From positions 1 to 59,099 of the forward strand of contig CALVNG010000005.1 of NCBI GenBank assembly GCA_944349545.1: a stretch of 59,099 nucleotides of DNA. The letters are read 5' to 3'. Each line of letters begins with the position of its first letter. The stretch's first letter is position 1. Both the position numbers and the translations under genes were made by a program. This stretch comes from an uncultured Eubacteriales bacterium (GTDB taxonomy: Bacteria > Bacillota > Clostridia > Christensenellales > Aristaeellaceae). Under the pieces are notes generated by a model. That model searched no databases. It worked only from the letters and a program-made list of their open reading frames with translations, and was not told the origin of the DNA. Positions 1 through 8,228 of the stretch are shown in pieces.

Positions 1-177
1 CGCAAGTGTCCCGTGAGCGTGAAAACCCGCACGCCGATTCCCAAGGAGAAGATCGGCGCGTGCATGGGGCAGCTGGCCGGCCTGGACGTGCGGCCTCCCG
101 TGCATATGGGCGAGGTGGTATGTCCCGACGTGTGCGGCACCGGGGTGGATGTCATCGCCACCAAGACCGTGGAGTAA
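1..177 (+). CDS. DUF1667 family protein, C-terminal end (partial)
   Basis: The window opens inside a coding frame that reads 58 codons to a TAA at 175-177. The visible part has the C-terminal pattern of DUF1667: 'VKTRTPIPKEKI' followed by a 'GTGVDVIATKTV' ending. In the family this small protein (about 120 residues, with an N-terminal cysteine cluster that lies outside the window) is usually encoded with an FAD-dependent oxidoreductase and a glycerol-3-phosphate dehydrogenase-like protein, so a glycerol or redox operon probably lies to the left. That context is inferred, not seen. The start and the cysteines are missing. Confidence 0.8.
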   Translation, partial: RKCPVSVKTRTPIPKEKIGACMGQLAGLDVRPPVHMGEVVCPDVCGTGVDVIATKTVE

Positions 178-193
178 TCCGCATGTTCCCCTG

Positions 194-221
194 AGCGCCC
201 GGCCTTTTGGCCGGGCGCTTT
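194..221 (+). terminator. Rho-independent terminator after the DUF1667 gene
   Basis: A perfect 11-bp inverted repeat (194-204 with 209-219) has a TTTT loop and ends in a short T run. It separates the upstream operon from the VanY-like gene. Confidence 0.85.
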
Positions 222-283
222 GATCGGTATACACTTTATACCGTCTGGCCATCCTACCCCTTAGAAAAAGGGGGCGATGTGGC

Positions 284-1378
284 ATGAACGGGCTGATGAC
301 GGAACGGGAATGGCGCAGGCAGGCGGCGCGCGCCAGGCCGCACCGGCCTGGCTGCTGGGGCGCGCAGTGCGTGCTGCCCGCGCAGAAGCGCAAAAAGCTG
401 CGGGAGGACCGGTCCTTTTCCGTGTTTTTGCTGCTGCTGTCGCTCTCGGCGGCGCTGACGATGCCCGTGCTGACCCCCAGGACCGTGCGGCAGGAGTATC
501 CACAGGCCACGGCGGCACAGAGCGCGGGGGGCGTGCAGGCGCGCGCGGTCAGCACGGTGAGCTACAAGCTGCCCGAAGGGATGGAAACGCAGCCCGTGAC
601 CTACACCTACGAGCAGCTTTTGCGGGGAGGGCTGATGCTGCTGGATGGGGAACACCCGCTTCCCGACGGCGCGCCCGCGCCCAATACCATGAGCATCGCC
701 GCCTACGGCAAGGGCATGGTACCGGTGAACGGCCTGAGCGTCAAGAGCGGACGGGATACCATCGAGGCGCTGGCGGAGCTTTTTGCGGCCCTGCGGGCGG
801 AGGGCACCAGCGGCCTGTGCGTATGGAGCGGCACCATGACGCGAAGCGAGCAGGCCGACGCGCAGGCCCGGACAGCCCTGCGGTACGCTTCTGAAATGTC
901 CCTGGAGGACGCGGTACGAAAGGCGCTGGCACAGATCACCCCCGTATCCGCCGCCGAGCAGCGGCGGGATGACACGGTGGAAATCCGGCTGATAGCGGGC
1001 GGCTCGGAGGAGCCGGACCCACGGCCTCTGGACGGCACGGAGCAGGGTCGCGCGCTGCTCAGGCTCGCATGGCGTTCGGGCTTCATCCGCCGGGAACCCG
1101 AGGGCGGAGGCGCGTCCGCCTTTTGTTTTCGGTATGTGGGCAAGGCGCATGCTACCGCCATGACGTACCTGGACCTGAGACTGGAGGAATACCTCGAATG
1201 GCTCCATGAGAAGGGCGTGCTGGCCGTGCAGGAGGATGGAAGGCTGAAATACCTGATTCTTTGCAAACCCCTCACCGGTACGCATATCGCCTTTGACGTG
1301 CCAAAGGGAACCCGCGTGGAGGCCAGCTTTGACAACGACGGCTATGCCGTGGTGGCCTGCACCCTGGAAGGGAATTGA
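284..1378 (+). CDS. VanY/M15B-like D,D-carboxypeptidase family protein, probably catalytically inactive
   Basis: A 364-residue protein with a basic N-terminus, one membrane segment at about residues 44-62 and an extracytoplasmic domain. The C-terminal half follows the M15B (VanY) layout: a 'GLCVWSGTMTRSEQ' strand like the family's 'VVSGYRS..EQ', a 'WRSGFIRREPEG' segment like 'A..YGFI.RYP', and 'FRYVGKAHATAM' like the family's 'WHFRYVG.PHA'. The zinc-binding HxxGxAxD motif is not recognisable (an 'SAAEQRRDDTVEI' stretch sits there), and the histidine before FRYVG is a cysteine (FCFRYVG). It may bind peptidoglycan rather than cut it. The start is the ATG about 9 nt after an AGGGGG Shine-Dalgarno. 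It is monocistronic and flanked by hairpins. Confidence 0.65.
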   Translation: MNGLMTEREWRRQAARARPHRPGCWGAQCVLPAQKRKKLREDRSFSVFLLLLSLSAALTMPVLTPRTVRQEYPQATAAQSAGGVQARAVSTVSYKLPEGMETQPVTYTYEQLLRGGLMLLDGEHPLPDGAPAPNTMSIAAYGKGMVPVNGLSVKSGRDTIEALAELFAALRAEGTSGLCVWSGTMTRSEQADAQARTALRYASEMSLEDAVRKALAQITPVSAAEQRRDDTVEIRLIAGGSEEPDPRPLDGTEQGRALLRLAWRSGFIRREPEGGGASAFCFRYVGKAHATAMTYLDLRLEEYLEWLHEKGVLAVQEDGRLKYLILCKPLTGTHIAFDVPKGTRVEASFDNDGYAVVACTLEGN

Positions 1379-1391
1379 ACGAGACATGCAA

Positions 1392-1435
1392 AAACGGCGC
1401 TTTCCGCCGGATCTCCAGCCTGGAAAGCGCCGTTT
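1392..1435. terminator. Bidirectional terminator hairpin between convergent genes
   Basis: A 14-bp perfect inverted repeat (1392-1405 with 1422-1435) with A-rich and T-rich outer ends. It lies between the plus-strand VanY-like gene and the minus-strand end of the serine dehydratase operon, so it can stop transcription from both sides. Confidence 0.8.
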
Positions 1436-1472
1436 GTCAGCTTTTAGGATGCCCTGCCGCGCCGGATGCCGC

Positions 1473-2309
1473 TCAGTCCCGGCGGCACGCATGACAGGCC
1501 GCGCAGCCGCCCTCGCCGGTTTCGCGCAGGGAGGAGGGCATGGCGTCGCCCACGTCGCGCATGGTCAGGATCATCTCATCCAGGGAGATGGGACAGGCGA
1601 CCCCCGAAAGCGCGAGCTGCGCCGCGCTGATGGCCTGGGAGACGCCGCCCACGTTGCGATAGACGCAGGGCACCTCTACCAGTCCGTCCACGGGGTCGCA
1701 TACCAGGCCCAACATGTTCATCAGCGCAAAGGCGCAGGCGTGCGCCGCCGCCTCCGGCGTGCCGCCGTAGAGCTGGGTGAGCGCCGCCGCGGCCATGCCC
1801 GCCGCCGTGCCGCATTCGGCCTGACAGCCGCCCTCCGCGCCGCTGATGGTGGCCTGCAGGGCGATCACGCGCCCGACGGCCGCGGCCGCAAACAGCGCCA
1901 TCACCAGCTCATCGTCCGAAAAGCCGGCCTCCTCCTGCGCGGCCAGCAGCGCCCCGGGCAAAATGCCGCAGCTGCCCGCCGTGGGCGCGGCTACGATCTT
2001 GCCCATGCAGGCGTTGTACTCCGCGATGGAAAGCGCGTATACGCCTGCGCGGCCAGCCAGCCCAAAGCGCCCGGCAAAGGGTGCTTGCGCCAGCAGCGCC
2101 GCCTGTCCGCCCACCATGCCGCTCACGCTGCGCAGCGTGGGGGAGAGGCCGGCCTGTGCGCTTTCGCGCATCACGCGCAGGCGCTCGCGCATCAGCGCAA
2201 GGGGTATGGAGGGATCTCCGCCCCGCTCGCGCGCCTGCCAGTCCAGCGCCGCAGCGCCGAGGCTGCCGTGCTGGCGCGCGGCGTCCAGCCATTCCGCGAT
2301 GGTGCGCAT
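1473..2309 (-). CDS. sdaAA: L-serine dehydratase, iron-sulfur dependent, alpha subunit
   Basis: Catalytic subunit (278 residues) of the [4Fe-4S] L-serine dehydratase, which deaminates L-serine to pyruvate and ammonia. The cluster-binding cysteines keep the family spacing: Cys162 (EGGCQ), Cys204 and Cys215 (CDPVDGLVEVPC). The PTAGSCGI substrate loop is present at about residues 109-116. The C-terminus is odd: after SLRET the family normally continues GLAATPTG, but here it reads GCAACHACRRD, adding a CxxCxxC. The gene is last in the T-box operon, starting 3 nt after the beta-subunit stop codon and ending before a strong terminator. Confidence 0.93.
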   Translation of the reverse strand: MRTIAEWLDAARQHGSLGAAALDWQARERGGDPSIPLALMRERLRVMRESAQAGLSPTLRSVSGMVGGQAALLAQAPFAGRFGLAGRAGVYALSIAEYNACMGKIVAAPTAGSCGILPGALLAAQEEAGFSDDELVMALFAAAAVGRVIALQATISGAEGGCQAECGTAAGMAAAALTQLYGGTPEAAAHACAFALMNMLGLVCDPVDGLVEVPCVYRNVGGVSQAISAAQLALSGVACPISLDEMILTMRDVGDAMPSSLRETGEGGCAACHACRRD

Positions 2310-2312
2310 GCC

Positions 2313-2978
2313 TCACTCCTCCTTGGCGGCCAGATAGGCCACATGATAGACGCCCTTGAGGGCGGACAGCCGGGCGATGAGCGCCGCGTCCGCCGAACCG
2401 TCCAGCTCCAGCGCCACCATGGCGTCGCCGCCCACCGAGCGGCGAAACACCCGCATGGTGGCGATGTTGAGATTTGCCGCGGCCAGCTCGCCGCTGATGC
2501 GGGCAATCATGCCGGGCGTATCGTGGTGGGTGATGACCAGCGTGTTTTCATGGCCGGAGAAGCCGGCCTCCAGCCCGTCGATGGCGTTGACGACGATCTC
2601 GCCCCCGCCGACAGACGAGGCCTGCACGCAGACATGCCGCCCGTCGTCCCCGTCCACGTCCAGGATGACGGTGTTGGGATGCGCGCCGCGCACGTCGGCA
2701 TTGTAAAACGAGTATTCCAGCTTCGCCTCGGCGGCAAGGCGCAGGCTGTCGCGCAGGCGCGAATCGTCCACGCCCATGCCCAGCAGCCCGCCGATGAGCG
2801 CCTTGTCGGTGCCGTGGCCCAGATAGGTCTTTTGAAAGGACCCATACAGCCCGATGCGCGCGCGCACGGGGCGGCTGCCCAGCAGCATGCGCGTGATCTT
2901 GCCGATGCGCGCCGCGCCCGCCGTATGCGACGAGCTGGGGCCGACCATCACGGGGCCGATGATGTCAAACAGGTCCAT
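2313..2978 (-). CDS. sdaAB: L-serine dehydratase, iron-sulfur dependent, beta subunit
   Basis: The 221-residue partner of SdaAA. The N-terminus carries the signature GPSSSHTAGA (about residues 13-22). The last 75 residues form an ACT domain beginning near 'TLVITHHDTPGMIARIS', a fold that often senses amino acids. The start follows AAAGGAGAACGCCGG. It is separated from the Nudix gene upstream by about 109 bp in which I see no gene or clear promoter, and it is followed almost at once by the alpha subunit. Confidence 0.93.
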   Translation of the reverse strand: MDLFDIIGPVMVGPSSSHTAGAARIGKITRMLLGSRPVRARIGLYGSFQKTYLGHGTDKALIGGLLGMGVDDSRLRDSLRLAAEAKLEYSFYNADVRGAHPNTVILDVDGDDGRHVCVQASSVGGGEIVVNAIDGLEAGFSGHENTLVITHHDTPGMIARISGELAAANLNIATMRVFRRSVGGDAMVALELDGSADAALIARLSALKGVYHVAYLAAKEE

Positions 2979-3087
2979 CCGGCGTTCTCCTTTCGGTGTC
3001 GATGGGAAAAAGCCGCTTTGTCATGATCTGCGCGCGGGCCGGATGCGCATTTCCTCACGCATCTGGTTCCCTCCCGGGTCGGCAGGG

Positions 3088-3717
3088 CTAGTCGAACACG
3101 ACCTGCCACGCGGGGTCGCGCCACGCGCGCAGGCACAGGTCGATCTGCTCGGGGCTGGTCTTGCTCAGCGCCAGCGGCGGCAGCGCGTCCGGCGCGAACC
3201 AGCCGGAGGCAACGGTCTCGCTGTTGGGGCGGAACGCGCCGCCCAGCAGCGTGCACAGCACGAACGCCTTCACGATGCCGTAGGGATAGGCGGGCGGATT
3301 GTGCAGATTGTGCTCCTGCAGGGCCACGATGCGCTCGGCGCGCACGATAAGCCCGGCCTCCTCCCGCGCCTCCTTTTCGGCGTTGGAGCGGATGGTCTCA
3401 AGCACGTCCACCCAGCCGCCGGGCAGGGCCCACAGCCCGCTTCGCTCCTGCACCAGCAGGATGCACCCCTCCTGAATGATGGCGGCGCGCGTGTCCAGTT
3501 TGGGGGTCTGGTAGCCGGTCTCGTTGCAGAACAACGCCTCGACCCTCTCCACGGGAAGCTCCGAAACGGCGGCGAGCATCTGCGCCGAAAGCTCGCGCAG
3601 GCGCTGGTACCGCTCGATGTCGTACACGTCCTTTGCGTAGGTCAGCCCGCACTGGGCGATGCTTTGCAGCTCGATCACCCATTGGAGCCACGGCGGGCGC
3701 CGGTCGTCGCAATGCAT
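3088..3717 (-). CDS. Nudix hydrolase with Nudix N-terminal helical domain
   Basis: A 209-residue protein. Residues 1-65 resemble the helical N-terminal domain found in many Firmicute Nudix enzymes (WLQWVIELQSIAQ and a following helix). Residues 75-205 are the Nudix fold, with a box running from GGWVDVLE to EAREEAGL; the usual RE of the box is KE. It is expected to hydrolyse a nucleoside diphosphate linked to another group with a divalent metal; the substrate cannot be read from sequence. An AAAGGAGAACGCC ribosome-binding site precedes the ATG. It lies within the tyrS operon, 31 bp after yigZ. Confidence 0.85.
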   Translation of the reverse strand: MHCDDRRPPWLQWVIELQSIAQCGLTYAKDVYDIERYQRLRELSAQMLAAVSELPVERVEALFCNETGYQTPKLDTRAAIIQEGCILLVQERSGLWALPGGWVDVLETIRSNAEKEAREEAGLIVRAERIVALQEHNLHNPPAYPYGIVKAFVLCTLLGGAFRPNSETVASGWFAPDALPPLALSKTSPEQIDLCLRAWRDPAWQVVFD

Positions 3718-3748
3718 GGCGTTCTCCTTTCGTACATGCGGCCGCGGC

Positions 3749-4390
3749 TTATGTCGCGTCCTCCCAGGGGGCGAAGCGCTCCTCCTCCAGAAGCGCCTCG
3801 ATCCGCCCGTCCGTCACGCGCGTCAGCTCCGCGCGCACGCGCTCGCCGTCGGCGGCCTTCATGTCCAGCTCGAAGGCCACCGCGGCGGCGAAGTCCGTGC
3901 CCGCAAGGCGCGCGGGCAGGGATTTGAGCGTGTGCTGCACCCGGTCCCACAGGGGGTAGGCCACCTCGAACAGCCACCGCTCGGTCGGGTGCATCTCGCA
4001 TACGCGCGCGGCGTCCAGCGCCATGGCACAGCCGTGCGAATAGGCGCGCACCAGCCCGCCCGCGCCCAGCAGGATGCCGCCGAAGTAGCGGGTCACCACC
4101 ACGGCGCAGTCCACCACCCCCCGCGCCTTCATGACCTCGATAATGGGCATGCCGGCGGTGCCGGAGGGCTCGCCGTCGTCGCTGTAGCGCATGATGCCGG
4201 CGTTTTGTCCGATGATGTAGGCGTAGCAGTTGTGCGTGGCGTCGTGGTGTTCCTCGCGGATGCGCGCCAGAAACCCGAGCGCTTCCTCCGTGCTGCTCAC
4301 CGGCGCCGCGTGCCCGATGAAGCGGCTCTTGTTGATGACCACCTCATCGCGGGCCTCGCGCAGCACGGTTTTATAGCCCTTCAGGCTCAT
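3749..4390 (-). CDS. YigZ/IMPACT family protein
   Basis: A 213-residue member of the YigZ (UPF0029/IMPACT) family, with the typical N-terminal 'KSRFIGHAAPV', 'HNCYAYIIG' and 'SDDGEPSGTAGMP' motifs and a ferredoxin-like C-terminal domain. The biochemical role is unsettled; homologues have been linked to translation regulation and, in some bacteria, to prolidase-like or nucleic-acid binding roles. The ATG overlaps the tyrS stop as ATGA, so translation is probably coupled. The frame stays open 55 codons further upstream inside tyrS, but MSLKGYKTV gives the family's normal length. Confidence 0.88.
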   Translation of the reverse strand: MSLKGYKTVLREARDEVVINKSRFIGHAAPVSSTEEALGFLARIREEHHDATHNCYAYIIGQNAGIMRYSDDGEPSGTAGMPIIEVMKARGVVDCAVVVTRYFGGILLGAGGLVRAYSHGCAMALDAARVCEMHPTERWLFEVAYPLWDRVQHTLKSLPARLAGTDFAAAVAFELDMKAADGERVRAELTRVTDGRIEALLEEERFAPWEDAT

Positions 4391-5610
4391 TTGAGAATCA
4401 GGCGGCAATAGTTCTTCTTGCCCTTGCGCAGCATCAGGCCGTCGGGGCCGATCTGCGACGCATCGATGCGGCATTCCACATCCGTCACCTTCTCGTCGGC
4501 TACCAGCACCGCGCCCTGCTGCACCATCTTGCGCGCGTCGCCGCGGCTTGTGCACAGGCCGCAGGAGGCCAAAAGCGTGGTCAGGCGGTTGTCCTCGCTG
4601 AGCATGGCGGCGTTGACCTCCCAGGTGGGCACGTCCTGGCTGGCCGCGCCGCCCGCAAACAGCGCCAGCGCCGCGTCGGCGGCCTTCTGCGCCTCGGCCT
4701 CGCCGTGGATCATCTTGGTGACCTCAAAGGCCAACACGCGCTTGGCCTCGTTGATCTGCTCGCCGGGCAGCGCGCCCAGACGGCGCACCTCGTCCATGGG
4801 CAGGAAGGTGAGCAGCCCCAGGAAGCGCTCCACGTCCTGGTCGCCCACGTTGCGCCAGTACTGGTAGAACTCAAAGGGCGTGGTGCGCGCGGCATCCAGC
4901 CACAGGGCGCCCTTTTCGGTCTTGCCCATCTTCTTGCCGTCGTGCGTCATGATGAGCTTGCAGGTGAGGGCGAAGGCGTCCTCGTGCTCCTTGCGGCGGA
5001 TGAGGTCCGCGCCGGAGAGCATGTTGCTCCACTGGTCGTCCCCGCCCACTTGCAGGCGGCAGCCGTAGTTTTTGAACAGCTGGAGGAAGTCATAGCTCTG
5101 CATGAGCATGTAGTTGAATTCCAGGAACGTCAGGCCCGTTTCCATGCGGCGCTTGTAGCATTCGGCGGTCAGCATGCGGTTGACGCTGAACAGGGCGCCG
5201 ATCTCGCGCAGAAAATCCACATAGTTGAGGTTCAGCAGCCAGTCGCCGTTGTTGACCATGATGGCCTTGCCGTCGCTGAAATCCAGGAAGCGGGAGAGCT
5301 GCTTCTGGATGCCGCAGACGTTTCCGCCGATGGTTTCGCGGCTCATCATCTTGCGCATGTCGCTCTTGCCGCTGGGATCGCCGATCATGGCGGTGCCGCC
5401 GCCGCACAGGGCGATGGGCCGGTGCCCGGCGCGCTGGAGATGCGCCATGGCCATGATGGGGATGTAGTGGCCCACGTGCAGGCTGTCCGCCGTGGGGTCA
5501 AAGCCCACGTAGAAGGTCATGGGCTCGCGCTCCAGCGCCTTGTAGAGATCGTCCTCAAAGGTGACCTGCGCGATGAAGCCGCGCTCCTTGAGCATGTCCA
5601 AAACGTGCAT
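4387..5610 (-). CDS. tyrS: Tyrosyl-tRNA synthetase
   Basis: Class I aminoacyl-tRNA synthetase (407 residues) charging tRNA-Tyr. HIGH is HVGH at residues 45-48 and KMSKS is KMGKT at 227-231. The YVGFDPTADSLHVGH block and 'QVGGDDQWSN' tyrosine pocket are intact. The C-terminal 70 residues form the S4 RNA-binding domain. The start is the ATG about 10 nt after AAGGA; an adjacent in-frame TTG one codon earlier is less likely. It is the second gene after the tyrosine T-box, so its expression should rise when uncharged tRNA-Tyr accumulates. It overlaps yigZ by 4 bp. Confidence 0.97.
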   Translation of the reverse strand: MHVLDMLKERGFIAQVTFEDDLYKALEREPMTFYVGFDPTADSLHVGHYIPIMAMAHLQRAGHRPIALCGGGTAMIGDPSGKSDMRKMMSRETIGGNVCGIQKQLSRFLDFSDGKAIMVNNGDWLLNLNYVDFLREIGALFSVNRMLTAECYKRRMETGLTFLEFNYMLMQSYDFLQLFKNYGCRLQVGGDDQWSNMLSGADLIRRKEHEDAFALTCKLIMTHDGKKMGKTEKGALWLDAARTTPFEFYQYWRNVGDQDVERFLGLLTFLPMDEVRRLGALPGEQINEAKRVLAFEVTKMIHGEAEAQKAADAALALFAGGAASQDVPTWEVNAAMLSEDNRLTTLLASCGLCTSRGDARKMVQQGAVLVADEKVTDVECRIDASQIGPDGLMLRKGKKNYCRLILK

Positions 5611-5646
5611 CAATCATCGTTCCTTTCTTTTCTTTGTTGTGTCAAG

Positions 5647-6831
5647 TCAGCCCAGATGGGCGGCGAAGAGCTCGCGCAGCTTGCCCATTCCCTCGTGAAT
5701 CTGCTGGGGCGTGGAGTTGCTGAAGTTGAGGCGCAGCGTGTTGTGATGCCCGCCGTCGGGGTAGAAATGCGTGCCGGGCACATAGGCCACCCCGCGCTCG
5801 ACGGCCTCGCTGAACAGGGCGGTCGCGTCAAAGCCCTCGGGCATCTCCACAAAGATGAACAGCCCGCCCTCCGGCGCGGTGTAGCGCGTGCCTTCCGGGA
5901 AGGAGGCAAGCTCCCCAAGCATCAGTTCCAGCTTTTCGCGGTAGCCGGGGATGATGCTCTGGATGTGGCTGTCCAGCAGGTCCCGGCGCAAAAACTGGTC
6001 GATGATGGCCTGGTTGAGGTTGGGGGTGTGCAGGTCGGTGCCCTGCTTGCCGATGGTGCACTTGCGCAGCAGCTCCTGACCGGCGAGCAGATAGCCCACG
6101 CGGAGTCCTGGGCTGACCAGCTTGGAAAAGCTCCCTAGATAGACCACGTGGCCCGTCGTATCGTAGCTTTTGATGGGCGGCAGGGACTCGCCCCGGTAGC
6201 GCAGGTCGCGGTAGGGGTCGTCCTCGGCCACGATGAAGCCGTATTTGGCGGCCAGCTCCGCGATGGGCTTCCGCCGGTCGGCGGCCAGCGTGCGGCCGGA
6301 GGGGTTCTGGAACGTGGGAATCACGTAAAACAGCCTGGGATGATACCTGCGCGCCGCTTCCTCAAGCGCATCCAGCTTCACGCCGCCCTCGTCGCTCTCG
6401 ATGGGGATGAGGTTGGCCTCGTAGAGGTGCATGGTCTGCATGTTGCCAAGGAAGGTCGGGCTTTCCACCAGCACCGCGTCGCCGGGGTTGACCAGCGCCT
6501 TGAGCAGCAGGTCCATGCCGCTGGTGCTGCCGGTGGTGGGAAGCACGCCGTCGCCGGCCATGGAGAAGCCGAAGTGCGCCTTGAGGTATTCCGTCAGGCT
6601 TTCCACAAAGGGCGGATAGCCCTCCGTGGCGCCGTACTGCAAAATGCGCTTGCCGTCGGCAAGCAGCACGTCGCGCGCAAGATCGGCGCACAGCTTGTCC
6701 GGCAGGGCGTCCAGCGACGGGTTGCCGCCGGCGAAGCTGATCATGCCGGGACGTCCCAGCACCTTGAAGATCTCGCGGATGGCGCTGCCGGTCACGTTGT
6801 CAAACCGGCGGGCGTAGGAAACCGAATCCAT
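5647..6831 (-). CDS. PLP-dependent class I/II aminotransferase, probably aromatic (AraT/LysN-like)
   Basis: A 394-residue fold-type I aminotransferase of the MocR-like/2-aminoadipate group, without a DNA-binding domain. PLP contacts visible are Asn176 (QNPSG), Asp/Tyr in EDDPY at 203-207, the Schiff-base lysine Lys237 (GSFSK) and the RVGY arginine downstream. The start follows AAAGGAGGGG. Because it is the first gene behind a T-box with a tyrosine specifier and precedes tyrS, the likely reaction is the last step of tyrosine/phenylalanine synthesis (4-hydroxyphenylpyruvate transamination). The substrate assignment is inference from regulation. Confidence 0.88.
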   Translation of the reverse strand: MDSVSYARRFDNVTGSAIREIFKVLGRPGMISFAGGNPSLDALPDKLCADLARDVLLADGKRILQYGATEGYPPFVESLTEYLKAHFGFSMAGDGVLPTTGSTSGMDLLLKALVNPGDAVLVESPTFLGNMQTMHLYEANLIPIESDEGGVKLDALEEAARRYHPRLFYVIPTFQNPSGRTLAADRRKPIAELAAKYGFIVAEDDPYRDLRYRGESLPPIKSYDTTGHVVYLGSFSKLVSPGLRVGYLLAGQELLRKCTIGKQGTDLHTPNLNQAIIDQFLRRDLLDSHIQSIIPGYREKLELMLGELASFPEGTRYTAPEGGLFIFVEMPEGFDATALFSEAVERGVAYVPGTHFYPDGGHHNTLRLNFSNSTPQQIHEGMGKLRELFAAHLG

Positions 6832-6864
6832 GAAAACCCCTCCTTTGCATTTGCCGGACTTCTC

Positions 6865-7140
6865 CGGCCGGGAAAAAGGAAAGCCGCCTCCCTCCCTTTT
6901 GGGGAGGAAGGCGACGGAAAAATCGCGGTACCACTTCCGTTTTGGCGCAAACGCGCCCTCTGCGGGCCATGCAGGCCCCGCGCTGTAAACGGCGCACCGT
7001 CGGTCCGCTACTGGAAAAACGTTCACGGCCGGGCTCGGGGAGGTATTCGCCGGGGCTGCCGCCGCCTTCTTCCACCCGCCGAAGGCTCTCTTGAGGCGCA
7101 TCTGCCCAGGGTACTTGGTCCCGTCATTGCCGATGGTGGT
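6865..7140 (-). promoter_or_regulatory. T-box riboswitch, tyrosine specifier (UAC)
   Basis: On the minus strand the leader contains an AGAGAGCC block near the start, then a GAA-UAC-C specifier loop with the UAC codon at 7045-7043. The conserved T-box sequence AAGTGGTACCGCG is at 6936-6924. An intrinsic terminator follows (arms about 6902-6912 and 6886-6896, then a T-rich run down to 6870). Uncharged tRNA pairs with the specifier and the T-box bulge and prevents the terminator from forming. The tyrosine call rests on the codon position after GAA and on tyrS being second in the operon. Confidence 0.92.
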
Positions 7141-7169
7141 ATTATAGGGGAACAAGGCGGGAAAGTCAA
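7141..7169 (-). promoter_or_regulatory. Sigma-A promoter of the T-box/tyrS operon
   Basis: Minus-strand TTGACT (7169-7164), a 17-bp spacer and a perfect TATAAT (7146-7141). It starts transcription just ahead of the T-box stem I and lies right after the stop codon of the upstream zinc-ribbon gene. Confidence 0.88.
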
Positions 7170-7178
7170 GCGCATCCG

Positions 7179-7601
7179 TCACTCGTCCCTGCCGTCCTCC
7201 TCCACGTCCACGAAGAACGGCTTCCCGCAGTGCTCGCATACGGGGCTTTCGTCATAGTCGATGTCGGCGGCCTTGACCAGCACAGTCTTTCCGCAGTGCG
7301 GGCAGTCAAAGGACAGCTCTTCCTGATCATCGCAGGAGCAGCCGTCTTCCTCGTCGCAGTCGCACTCGTCGTCATCGTCGCCAAAGAGAACCTCTTCCAT
7401 ATCGCTCAAATCGGAATCCAGATCCTCCACGTATTCTTCCAGCTCGCCCACATCCGCGTCCAGGTCGGCGACCTTCTGGGCCATTTCGTCCATCAGCCCG
7501 AGCATTTCCAGAAGCAGCTTGTGTTCGTTCTTTTCCTTGTCCAGGCCCATGCCCTCGGCCAGGCCGCGCAGATAGGCGGCACGATCGGTCAAATTCGCCA
7601 T
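7179..7601 (-). CDS. CD1247 N-terminal domain protein with C-terminal zinc ribbon
   Basis: A 140-residue acidic protein. The N-terminus (MANLTDRAAYLRGLAEGMGLD) and following coiled coil (about residues 25-70, heptad-like with many Glu/Asp) match the CD1247-type proteins found next to efp in Clostridia. A very acidic Cys/Asp stretch (about 73-92) leads to a zinc ribbon with CPHCGK and CEHCGK knuckles. Function is unknown; the ribbon suggests nucleic-acid or protein binding. It starts 18 bp after efp and is probably co-transcribed with it. Confidence 0.82.
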   Translation of the reverse strand: MANLTDRAAYLRGLAEGMGLDKEKNEHKLLLEMLGLMDEMAQKVADLDADVGELEEYVEDLDSDLSDMEEVLFGDDDDECDCDEEDGCSCDDQEELSFDCPHCGKTVLVKAADIDYDESPVCEHCGKPFFVDVEEDGRDE

Positions 7602-7619
7602 ATATACTCCTTTGCCGCC

Positions 7620-8177
7620 TCAGCAGCGCTCCATGTATTCGCCAGTGCGGGTATCCACGCGGATGTGGTCGCCCGTGTTGATGAACAGCGGCACCTGCAG
7701 GGTATAGCCGGTTTCCAGGGTGGCGGGCTTATAGGTGTTGCTGGCGGTATCGCCCTTGAAACCGGGCTCGGTATCGGTGATCTCCAGCTCCACAAAGTTG
7801 GGCGCGGCCACGCTGAAGGCGCTGCCCTTGAAGAACTTCACGGTCACGTTGGTGCCTTCCTTGACAAAGGGGATGGCTTCCTCCACCTGGTCGTGGTTGA
7901 GGGGCAGCTGCTCGTAGGTGTCCATGTCCATGAAGTAGTACAGTCCGCTGTCGTTGTAGACGTACTGCATTTCCTTGGTCTCCACGATGGCGCGGGGCAT
8001 TTTGTCGGTGGGGTTGAAGCTGCGCTCGATGACCGCGCCGGTCATGACGTTCTTGAGCTTCGTGCGCACAAAGGCCGCGCCCTTGCCGGGCTTGACGTGC
8101 TGGAAGTCCACGATGTTCCACACGCCGCCGTCCCATTCGATGGTAATGCCCTTTTTGAAATCGCCTGCCGTAATCAT
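7620..8177 (-). CDS. efp: Translation elongation factor P
   Basis: A 185-residue EF-P, full length, with an N-terminal KOW-like domain and two OB domains. It binds the ribosome between the P and E sites and relieves stalling at polyproline. The tip loop reads PGKG with Lys32, the position modified in Bacillus EF-P; I see no epmA- or ymfI-type modification gene in this window. The C-terminal '[17 protein letters not shown]' matches the family signature. It is second in the peptidase-efp-CD1247 operon. Confidence 0.97.
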   Translation of the reverse strand: MITAGDFKKGITIEWDGGVWNIVDFQHVKPGKGAAFVRTKLKNVMTGAVIERSFNPTDKMPRAIVETKEMQYVYNDSGLYYFMDMDTYEQLPLNHDQVEEAIPFVKEGTNVTVKFFKGSAFSVAAPNFVELEITDTEPGFKGDTASNTYKPATLETGYTLQVPLFINTGDHIRVDTRTGEYMERC

Positions 8178-8228
8178 AGTGATGGTTCCTCCTCGTTTCT
8201 GTATAAATGGTGATGGAATGGTCCCGGC

